Assembly (NCBI GenBank): GCA_020850915.1
Contig: JADZDV010000493.1
Coordinates: 1-5,415 of the forward strand
DNA: 5,415 nucleotides
Reading direction: 5' to 3'
From: Chloroflexota bacterium
GTDB lineage: Bacteria > Chloroflexota > UBA6077 > JADZDV01
Within the stretch, counting starts at the first letter, position 1. The number at the start of each line of letters is the position of its first letter. A program made the position numbers and the translations under genes. Positions 1 through 5,034 of the stretch are shown here, piece by piece. The notes beneath the pieces are model-generated. The model did not search any database. It was not told the origin of the DNA and worked only from the letters and a program-made list of their open reading frames with translations.

Positions 1-384
1 CACGACTGGGACGTGCGTGTTGCGCGGATGTCATCGGCCGAGATCGATCCGAGAGCGCTACCATCGCTGGGAGCCGAGATGCGCACTCGGATGGCTCGCT
101 GCTACCAGCCGGCGGCCGAGGCGGCCATCCGAGGCGTTGTCCGGATCGCGCTGACAGGCTCGCCGCCGGTGTCGTGGCTGGCTCAGTTGGCAAACGGAAA
201 GCTCGACGTGGCAGACGACGGCGCGGCGGAGCCTGCCGCGACGATCGAGAGCGACCGAGGCGTCTATGCTCTGGTCCAGACGGCGCGTCGGCCGGCTGGC
301 GTCTTCGAGGCCCAGGGGCGCTGGCGGGTCACCGGGGATCGAGAGCTGGCCGGGCATCTGGCAAACGCCTTCAAGGGCGTGTGA
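1..384 (+). CDS. Maleylpyruvate isomerase/DinB-type protein with SCP2-like C-terminal domain (5' truncated by window edge)
   Basis: The frame is open from the first base, and the window starts inside the gene with residues HDWDVRVA. An H-x-W-D motif like this ends the DinB-like helical bundle of maleylpyruvate-isomerase N-terminal-domain proteins, where the His is normally a metal ligand. The next ~100 residues resemble the SCP2-like C-terminal domain that follows it: a stretch ending ANGKLDVADDG, then PAATIESDRGVYALV, then GRWRVTGDRELAGHLANAFKG before the TGA stop. Characterised members are metal- and thiol-dependent isomerases or transferases, such as mycothiol-dependent maleylpyruvate isomerase; many homologues have no known substrate. 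Internal GTG/ATG codons at 13 and 28 could be called as starts, but I see no convincing ribosome-binding site, and the homology runs through them to the edge. The next gene starts 138 nt downstream. The substrate cannot be told, and the assignment is from motif memory only. Confidence 0.7.
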   Translation, partial: HDWDVRVARMSSAEIDPRALPSLGAEMRTRMARCYQPAAEAAIRGVVRIALTGSPPVSWLAQLANGKLDVADDGAAEPAATIESDRGVYALVQTARRPAGVFEAQGRWRVTGDRELAGHLANAFKGV

Positions 385-522
385 AACGCCACGGCAGCCG
401 CGGAACGCCGAGCGCCTGCCGCGAGTGTGACCTTCAGCGCCTCGCTCGCCGATGCGCTATGCAGGTCGAGCGTGGACCGTGCTTTGCGCCTCTGATCGAC
501 AGGCGGGAGAAGGAGAGCTTCT

Positions 523-1539
523 GTGCCCAGATTCCAGCACCTGCCGGAGCTCCGGCGGAAGGAGATGCTCACGCTCCCGTACGCGACGAATGAAGAGGAT
601 CCCAGGACACCGCTCAGCCGTGCGCTGAGGCAGGCGCGCGTGGCGCTGGTGACTTCGGCCGGTCTGCACGTTCGGGGCGACAAGCCGTTCGTGACGGACC
701 ACCGGGACCCGGATCAGTCGTATCGCGTCCTGCCATCCGACACGCCCGCGGCAGAGGTCTTTCAAAGCCACACGAGCATCGGGTTCGACCGTGCCGGCAT
801 CCAGCAGGCCTTGAACGTGACCTATCCGGTCGATCGGCCGGGGGAGCTGGAGGAACGACGCGTCATCGGTTCGCTGGCCGGCGCCTGCTGCTCCTGCACG
901 GGCGCGCTGCGAAAGTGGCAGCGGCCCGAGCGCGAGACAGCGCCTGAAGCCGAGCGCTCGTCCGCGGTTTTCGGTCGGCCGGGCGCTTGGGAAGCCCGGC
1001 GACGCAACGGTTCAGCATTACGTCCAGGCACAGGCGTTCAGCCTGCTCCCCGTCCGAGCCGCCGGGTGCTGGAGGCCTTCCCGGAAGCGATCGTGCCGCC
1101 GGACGCGCCGAAGAACCTGGTCGTGGAGCGTCCAGCGGACCCGGCCTTCGAGCTGACCGGGCTTCGAGCGTACGACGATCAATTCGTCGAAGCACACGGT
1201 GGCCGGACGGCCGCGGGGCTGGCTGGCGTGCTCAGCACGCGACGGCGCGGCCTGGTACGGTTACTCGAGCGATACGCCAACGGCGAGGAGGTGGATGCCC
1301 CGGAGCGCAACCCGGGGACGCCCGTGCTCCAGTACATCCGCAATGCCGCGGACGACGTGAAGCCGTCCTACCGGGAGGCCCGTCTCCAGCAGCGGCCGAC
1401 CGCTGACGGCGCCGCGATCGACGCCTGGTCCTGGTACGAAACGGCGATGGGCGGACTGATCATGCGCGTGCGCGACCGAATGAAGGAGTCGGGCGATGCG
1501 TACGCAAACGCCGTGGCGCACGGGATCTCGCGTGTGTAG
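523..1539 (+). CDS. GrdB/PrdB-like reductase family protein with a damaged core (possible pseudogene)
   Basis: GTG start with AAGGAG at 510-515, 7 nt upstream. Residues 38-120 match the N-terminal domain of the glycine/sarcosine/betaine/proline reductase selenoprotein B family: RVALVTSAGLHVRGDKPF, QSYRVLPSDT, SHTSIGFDR, NVTYPVDR and VIGSLAG. The gene starting at 5035 shares these motifs. Residues ~182-338 also look genuine (RRVLEAFPE, ERYANGEEVD, IRNAADDVK, WSWYETAMG). Between them, residues ~121-180 are Arg/Pro-rich and fit no family pattern. A family-like stretch (GRALGKPGD..., 972-1052) instead appears in another frame. The segment that should carry the catalytic Cys/Sec motif (CxxC or UxxC) is not found in any frame. 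Substitutions at usually conserved sites (DRPGELEERR for an expected DRLxELxxxG) also suggest decay. Family members act on C-N or related bonds in the cytoplasm through Cys/Sec; this copy may be inactive. Sequencing error remains possible. It lies 30 nt before the OsmC gene, probably in the same operon. Confidence 0.7.
   Translation: MPRFQHLPELRRKEMLTLPYATNEEDPRTPLSRALRQARVALVTSAGLHVRGDKPFVTDHRDPDQSYRVLPSDTPAAEVFQSHTSIGFDRAGIQQALNVTYPVDRPGELEERRVIGSLAGACCSCTGALRKWQRPERETAPEAERSSAVFGRPGAWEARRRNGSALRPGTGVQPAPRPSRRVLEAFPEAIVPPDAPKNLVVERPADPAFELTGLRAYDDQFVEAHGGRTAAGLAGVLSTRRRGLVRLLERYANGEEVDAPERNPGTPVLQYIRNAADDVKPSYREARLQQRPTADGAAIDAWSWYETAMGGLIMRVRDRMKESGDAYANAVAHGISRV
961..1056 (+). other. Out-of-frame coding remnant inside the GrdB/PrdB-like gene
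   Basis: Reading from codon 972 in the +2-shifted frame gives SVGRALGKPGDATVQHYVQ followed by AQAFSLL. This resembles the family segment 'GRPLGxPGDPxxQxxVLxAAxxLL' that normally precedes the 'VLExFPE' motif. The VLEAFPE motif itself is read in the main frame, from about 1069. In the main frame this stretch uses atypical codons for such a GC-rich gene (tca gca tta cgt cca ggc aca). The indels flanking it cancel, so the long frame stays open. Either two or more compensating indels plus an internal deletion occurred, or the sequence contains errors. Confidence 0.55.
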
Positions 1540-1569
1540 CCGGTTTCGAAGTGACAGGGAGGTCAGACG

Positions 1570-2142
1570 ATGAGCGACGCGCAGCGACAGGGACCGGGCG
1601 TACGGGTGGTTGGCGAAAGGCCGAGCATCGACGCACCGGAGCTACCGGGGAAACCGTACCAGACGATCATGGAGGTCGAAGTCGAGTCGCTGGAGAAGAT
1701 GCACAAGGTGGGGCGACATCGGCACTTCGAGATACACGTCGACGAGCCGGCCCACTTGAAGGGGGATGACAACTATCCGCAGCCGCTCATCTACCTAGCG
1801 ACCGGCATCGGCTCTTGACTGCTCACCCAGGTGTCGCGGTACGCGACGATGACGAAGACGCCGATTCAAAAGGCCAGGGTCCGGGTCACGATGACCTGGC
1901 ATCTCAGGGGGTCCGTGCTCAAGCAGACGGTCGATAGCGGCTGCGACCAGGTGGAGACCCACCTCGAGGTGGAGTCGGACGCGCCTCCCGAGAAGGTGGC
2001 GCAGGTGATCCGCTGCGCCAAGCGCGGCTGCTTCGCCGAGCAGCTTGTCGTCCGCCCAGTGCCGCTGAAGAGCAGCATCACCTTGAACGGGGAGGAGTTC
2101 AACATCGACCTGGGCGCGCCGGGAGGAGAGGGAGAGGCGTAG
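1570..2142 (+). CDS. OsmC/Ohr-family protein, predicted selenoprotein (Sec83 encoded by TGA 1816-1818)
   Basis: ATG start with AGGGAGG at 1556-1562. The same frame runs 190 residues to TAG at 2140, broken only by TGA at 1816. The parts before and after the TGA join into one OsmC-like protein: an N-terminal beta part (YQTIMEVEVESLEKMHKVGRH, then HFEIHVDEP), the helix PQPLIYLATGIGS-U-LLTQVSRYA, and a C-terminal part with RVRVTMTWHL, ETHLEVESDAPPEKVAQVI and CAKRGCFAEQL. In Ohr the reactive Cys lies 11 residues after a Pro and 4 after a Gly (PEQLFAAGYAAC); here the TGA has exactly that spacing. The resolving Cys of Ohr (64 residues later) corresponds to Cys154, 71 residues after Sec83. Termination at the TGA would leave 82 residues with no Cys and half a fold. 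A SECIS-like hairpin follows the TGA. Likely role: cytoplasmic thiol/selenol peroxidase or related redox enzyme, dimeric as in the family. The alternative is a nonsense-mutated gene, but the second half shows no decay. Confidence 0.85.
1816..1848 (+). promoter_or_regulatory. Candidate bacterial SECIS element (TGA plus downstream hairpin)
   Basis: After TGA 1816-1818 there is a perfect stem: 1833-1837 (GTCGC) pairs with 1843-1847 (GCGAC) around loop GGTAC (1838-1842). G1838-C1842 can form a sixth pair, and T1832/G1848 a wobble at the base. The loop GGU begins 19 nt after the TGA; in E. coli fdhF the GGU loop begins about 18 nt after its UGA. A short GC-rich stem with a loop G followed by U is what the elongation factor SelB recognises. 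Hairpin and spacing are seen directly; SelB recognition is inferred. The bulged U seen in the fdhF stem is not clearly reproduced here. Confidence 0.7.
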
Positions 2143-2199
2143 ACACAACCGGCATCCTTCCGGGACGGGAGGGAGATGCGTCAACACAGTTGGCATCCT
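2143..2199 (+). repeat. Imperfect direct repeat just after the OsmC gene
   Basis: ACACAACCGGCATCCT (2143-2158) recurs as ACACAGTTGGCATCCT (2184-2199), 13 of 16 identical, with a 41-nt period. The second copy runs into GAG, giving GGCATCCTGAG, which resembles the TCATCCTGAGCG core of the inverted-repeat element further downstream. It may be a worn copy of the same repeat family. No function is evident. Confidence 0.4.
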
Positions 2200-2236
2200 G
2201 AGAGGCTGTGATCTTTACGCGAGGACGTCCGAGCAC

Positions 2237-2285
2237 ACACAACATCTTGTGGTCGCGAACGCTGCACCACCACAAGATGTCGTGT
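2237..2285. repeat. Long hairpin/inverted repeat (17 bp, one mismatch)
   Basis: Bases 2237-2253 pair with 2269-2285 (central core CATCTTGTGGT against ACCACAAGATG). The only mismatch is A2241 with C2281, and the loop is 15 nt (2254-2268). It lies about 95 nt after the OsmC stop. There is no T-run after the 3' arm, so it is not a standard Rho-independent terminator, although the hairpin could still affect transcript stability or 3' end formation. It could also be a small palindromic mobile repeat. Confidence 0.75.
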
Positions 2286-2332
2286 ACGAGCCCACCGCCC
2301 GGCAATAGTCTTACAAACTCTGAGCGCCCCTT

Positions 2333-2508
2333 CTGTCCTCCTAAGCGGCCCCTCCTGTCATCCTGAGCGTCAGCGAAGGATCACGCAGTAGAAGACCGGT
2401 GGACGGAGCCGGACCAGCCTCGTACGCGCGGGAACGGGCGCGGGGGCCGGCTGACTCCTGGAGGGCTGTCTGCTACTGCGTGATCCTTCACTTCGTTCAG
2501 GAAGACAG
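2333..2508. repeat. MITE/REP-like inverted-repeat element
   Basis: The left arm at 2355-2395 (core TCATCCTGAGCGTCAGCG, then AAGGATCACGCAGTAG) has a near-perfect reverse complement at 2468-2508 (core CTACTGCGTGATCCTTCA, then CTTCGTTCAGGAAGAC). The 18 bases AAGGATCACGCAGTAG plus flank match exactly or nearly so, with a few differences and one indel in the rest. About 70 nt of unrelated GC-rich sequence separates the arms. A second CTGTC-TCCT unit at 2333 precedes the left arm at 22-nt spacing, mirroring the tandem units after the right arm. TGTCATCCTGAGCG...GAAGGATC repeats are, from memory, dispersed in many copies in some Chloroflexota and other GC-rich genomes. No transposase is present, so any movement would be in trans. 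Confidence 0.75.
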
Positions 2509-2609
2509 AGGGCGGGCGTTCAGGAAGACAGAGGGCGGGCGTTCAGGACGACAGAGGGCGGACGTTCAGGATGACAGAGGGCGGGCGTTCAGGAGGACAG
2601 AGGGCTGGG
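2495..2609 (+). repeat. Five tandem copies of a 23-bp unit
   Basis: Unit GTTCAGGAnGACAGAGGGCG plus three bases (mostly GGC), starting at 2495, 2518, 2541, 2564 and 2587. Position 9 of the unit is A, A, C, T and G in the successive copies, while the rest is nearly invariant; the last unit ends CTGGG. The first copy overlaps the right arm of the inverted-repeat element, so the array looks like local amplification of that arm's end. The 23-bp length is not a multiple of three, so the array does not encode a regular peptide repeat. Confidence 0.9.
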
Positions 2610-2698
2610 ATCATGGTGGGAGCTGATGTCGACAACCCGTCGCGAGGCGTTCCGAGTCCCGCGCCGAATTGTGGACCGGCGTTGGTTGCTTCGATAGA

Positions 2699-2718
2699 GT
2701 GAGAGTGACTGCTCTCAC
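2699..2718. repeat. Small palindrome upstream of the molybdoenzyme gene
   Basis: GTGAGAG (2699-2705) and CTCTCAC (2712-2718) are perfect reverse complements around the 6-nt loop TGACTG. It lies 27 nt before the GTG start. The position suits either an operator for a dimeric regulator or a 5'-leader hairpin. This is inferred from symmetry and location only. Confidence 0.4.
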
Positions 2719-2745
2719 AGATCCGCGCTCCTGAAAGGCCAGAAC

Positions 2746-4563
2746 GTGGACCGCGGCGACCGGGGCGGACCCGGTGTATGGCTGAGTCTGCTCGTGGCGG
2801 CGGTCGCGACGACCGCGGCCATGCTCCTGATGTTCTGGACCCGCTCGGCGTTCCAGATTCGCACGCTGCCCGAGCGCGTGATGGAGTGGGTGCTGCTGTT
2901 CATCCCGCCGGACGTCTTCGAGGGTGGCATCGGTCGCTTCGGACCGCAAGCGAAGGTCTACGCCCTCTACTTCGCCGTCGCCGTCATGGCGCTCATCCTG
3001 CTGGCCAGTGGTATGGCGCTCTTGCGCGGCGCGCGGTCGGCCCTGGCTCTGTGGCTCATGGGTCCGTTACTGTACCTGTTCGCGATGGGCGTCGTCATGC
3101 CGGTCACCGGCGCGGGGCTGTTCGGAGCGGCGCTGACGCAAGTTCCCGCGCTGGTAAACGCCTGTTACCTGGCGATCGGATTGAGCTACTCGACGCTGCT
3201 GCTGCTCGGGCGGGCATTCGCGCCGCGACCGACGACGTACAGGCCGACCGCCGCTGGCAGCACGGCGGCGCGCGCCGCGGGTGTGGGACCGCGCCGCGAG
3301 CTCGTGCTGGGCCTGATCCCGACCCTGGCCGCGTACGCTGGCGTCCTCTGGTTTGGCCGGCGGGGCGGTGTGACGGGGAGCAATCTGCCACTCGTGACGA
3401 TCCAGGTGACGCCTCAGCCGGGGGCCGCGCCAGCGGCGCCCGTGGATCCGACGTCAGCCGCCGCGCTGAGCGCGTCGCGGCCTTCAAACGCTCCGGTCGA
3501 GCCGCCGCCGGCCACACCGGCAGCGGAGCCGATGATGGCTGCGCCAGCGGCGCAGCCGCCCGTCGCCTCGTTGCCGACGCCGAAGCCGATGAAGAAGCAG
3601 CTCACCCGCGACAAGGACGGCTCGCTCACGGCGGGTGTTCGCCAGCCGGGTACGCTGGCCGAATTGATCACGCCGGTCGAGGCGCACTACCACGTGACGA
3701 AGAACCCGGTTGCCGACCCGGTCATCAAGCCGGAGGACTGGCGGCTCGTCCTGGACGGTGAGTTCCAGCGCCCGGTGCAGCTCGACTACCACACCCTGCG
3801 CCTGCTGCCGTCAGTTGAAGTAGCCAAGACGCTCGAGTGCATCAGCAATCTCACGGACAAGTGCGAGCTGGTACCGTTCGGCTGCGAGCTGATCGGCACA
3901 GCGCGTTGGAGGGGTGTGCGGCTGCGGACCCTGATCGAGCAGGCGGGCGGCTTCAAGCCGGGGGTGGCCAGCGTGCAGCTCGTCGGCGCGGACGAGTTCG
4001 TGAGCGCCATCCCGCCCGAGGTGGCGCTGGATCCCAACACGCTGGTCGCCTTCGAGATGGACGGGGACGTCCTGCCGTACGAGCACGGCTACCCGGCCCG
4101 CGTGCTCACGCCCAACCACTACGGCTTCAAGAGCGCCAAGTGGGTGATCGCGATTCGTCCGACCACGCGCGAGGTGCGCGATTGGTACGCTCAGCGCAAC
4201 TGGAACAAGGACGGCATCGTCAAGAGCATGACGAGGATCGACGTGCCGGCCCCTGGCGCGTCCCTGCCGGCCGGCGCGCAGCGGATCGCCGGCATCGCCT
4301 ACGCGGGCGACCGGGGCGTCTCAAAGGTCGAGTACAGCACTAACGGCGGTCAGTCCTGGCAGGAGGCCCGGCTGCTCGAGCCCTCGCCTGGCAAGGACGC
4401 CTGGGTGCGCTGGGAGGGCGGCTTCCAGGTAGCCTCCGGTGCCTCGATGACGCTCACCGCGCGCCTCACCGAGGGCAACGGCACCCTCCAGATCGAGGAG
4501 TTCAGCCTGGCCCAACCCGACGGCGCCAGCGGCTGGAACAGCATCACCGTGCGCGGCGCGTAG
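2746..4563 (+). CDS. Five-helix membrane-anchored molybdopterin-dependent oxidoreductase (sulfite oxidase-like)
   Basis: GTG start with GAAAGG at 2733-2738 (weak). The 605 residues read in order: five hydrophobic helices at about 11-31, 70-93, 99-121, 132-155 and 184-204; a Pro/Ala-rich linker at 220-285; an oxidoreductase molybdopterin domain at about 302-475; and an Ig-like Mo-cofactor dimerisation-type domain at about 495-603 (VSKVEYSTNGGQSWQEA). Cys365 in KTLECISN is the likely molybdenum thiolate ligand. WRGVRL (388-393) and GYPARVLTPNHYGFKSAKWV (449-468) are sulfite-oxidase-fold landmarks. No heme domain is seen. Arginines cluster in the loop before helix 5, so the positive-inside rule places the catalytic domain outside. 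PRRELVLGL (182-190) is a twin-arginine-like motif directly before helix 5, as in polytopic Sec/Tat dual-targeted proteins of actinobacteria, which include a five-helix molybdoenzyme. The electron acceptor and substrate are unknown; the length and intact motifs indicate a working gene. Confidence 0.9.
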   Translation: MDRGDRGGPGVWLSLLVAAVATTAAMLLMFWTRSAFQIRTLPERVMEWVLLFIPPDVFEGGIGRFGPQAKVYALYFAVAVMALILLASGMALLRGARSALALWLMGPLLYLFAMGVVMPVTGAGLFGAALTQVPALVNACYLAIGLSYSTLLLLGRAFAPRPTTYRPTAAGSTAARAAGVGPRRELVLGLIPTLAAYAGVLWFGRRGGVTGSNLPLVTIQVTPQPGAAPAAPVDPTSAAALSASRPSNAPVEPPPATPAAEPMMAAPAAQPPVASLPTPKPMKKQLTRDKDGSLTAGVRQPGTLAELITPVEAHYHVTKNPVADPVIKPEDWRLVLDGEFQRPVQLDYHTLRLLPSVEVAKTLECISNLTDKCELVPFGCELIGTARWRGVRLRTLIEQAGGFKPGVASVQLVGADEFVSAIPPEVALDPNTLVAFEMDGDVLPYEHGYPARVLTPNHYGFKSAKWVIAIRPTTREVRDWYAQRNWNKDGIVKSMTRIDVPAPGASLPAGAQRIAGIAYAGDRGVSKVEYSTNGGQSWQEARLLEPSPGKDAWVRWEGGFQVASGASMTLTARLTEGNGTLQIEEFSLAQPDGASGWNSITVRGA

Positions 4564-4653
4564 GGCGAGGACCTGCGCCGGGTCAGCGGCGTTCGGATCT
4601 CAGCGGGAGGTGCCCTGGTAGGCAGGCCGGATGAGGAATAGCGGTCGGCCGTT

Positions 4654-4675
4654 CGGGCCAGGGCGTCCTGGCCCG
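4654..4675. terminator. GC-rich hairpin downstream of the molybdoenzyme gene (possible terminator)
   Basis: CGGGCCAGG (4654-4662) and CCTGGCCCG (4667-4675) form a perfect 9-bp stem around a GCGT tetraloop, 90 nt after the stop codon. T4653/G4676 can add a wobble pair. There is no downstream T-run, so if it terminates transcription it is of the U-poor kind reported in GC-rich bacteria. The stem is certain; the role is inferred. Confidence 0.5.
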
Positions 4676-4690
4676 GCTGTTCGAGCGGGT

Positions 4691-4707
4691 CCTCGATCGA
4701 ATCGAGG
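4691..4707. repeat. Short palindrome CCTCGAT-CGA-ATCGAGG
   Basis: CCTCGAT (4691-4697) and ATCGAGG (4701-4707) are perfect reverse complements with a 3-nt centre, 15 nt after the preceding GC-rich hairpin. It may be the second half of a tandem terminator-like structure or a symmetric protein-binding site. It is more than 300 nt from the next start codon, so a role as that gene's operator is doubtful. Confidence 0.4.
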
Positions 4708-5034
4708 TGGTCCCAGGTGCAATCCAGTCAGCCAGCCCTGAGATCCTGGATGCGCTGCATGACCTCGGCCAGGCTGTGCCCGGCGACGAGGCAACCCTGG
4801 GACTCGCCCGCCTCGCCCTGGCTGGCCCGCCGGCCATCGCGCCTCCCGCTTCCCCGATCGTGACGGCAGCTCGCCCGGGGGGAGGCGTGGCTCTTCCCTT
4901 GAAGCGGATGAGGCTGCTACCATCGTCCTCGCCGCGGTCCTGGGAGATTGCACCGAGTCGGCGTGGCTTCCGATCGGGAGCATGACACCGTTCGGACCGA
5001 TCTGAGATCGCCGTCACGCTGGAGAGGTGGACGC

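Larger units (their letters stand above)
2143..2745. other. 603-nt repeat-rich intergenic region
   Basis: No supported gene lies between the OsmC stop and the molybdoenzyme start. The stretch holds, in order, a short direct repeat, a 17-bp hairpin, an inverted-repeat element, a 23-bp tandem array and a small hairpin next to the following gene. Apparent open frames here (for example 2399-2626) come from the repeats and have neither a ribosome-binding site nor a recognisable protein. The density of repeats probably marks a boundary between two transcription units. Confidence 0.75.
4564..5034. other. 471-nt intergenic region with no recognised gene
   Basis: Besides the two compact hairpins near its left end I see nothing I can assign. 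Long open frames exist on both strands (minus 4583-5017; plus 4707-4985), as expected in GC-rich DNA, but they are Arg/Pro/Ser-rich or lack a ribosome-binding site. No tRNA-like cloverleaf or T-arm consensus was found. The promoter of the following gene should lie in the right half. Confidence 0.6.

Noticed and set aside
937..945. TGA in the second frame of the GrdB/PrdB-like gene as a possible Sec codon
   Set aside because: Its context (ARDSA-stop-SRALVRGF) lacks the UxxC pattern of the family, and the surrounding frame is itself uncertain.
1831..2142. Separate 103-residue gene starting at GTG 1831
   Set aside because: No ribosome-binding site; it would begin in the middle of the OsmC central helix, and the upstream part continues in the same frame through the TGA.
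2399..2626. 75-codon open frame across the inverted repeat and the tandem array
   Set aside because: It is made of repeat sequence with a 23-bp period that shifts frame each copy, has no ribosome-binding site and no recognisable protein.
2669..2700. TTGTGG/TTGGTT with TAGAGT as a promoter for the molybdoenzyme gene
   Set aside because: Spacing and hexamers are poor; nothing distinguishes it from background.
4899..4923. Possible promoter for the last gene: TTGAAG and an extended -10-like TGCTACCAT
   Set aside because: The spacing between the hexamers is only 13 nt, and similar matches are expected by chance; not strong enough to list.
4707..4985. Plus-strand open frame reading SPEILDALHDLGQAVPGDEA
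   Set aside because: The first half looks protein-like, but it begins at a GTG inside a palindrome without a ribosome-binding site and turns into low-complexity Pro/Arg sequence; no family recognised.
4583..5017. 144-codon minus-strand open frame
   Set aside because: Arg/Pro/Ser-rich composition typical of chance frames in GC-rich DNA, no family resemblance, and it overlaps the ribosome-binding site and hairpins serving the + strand genes.
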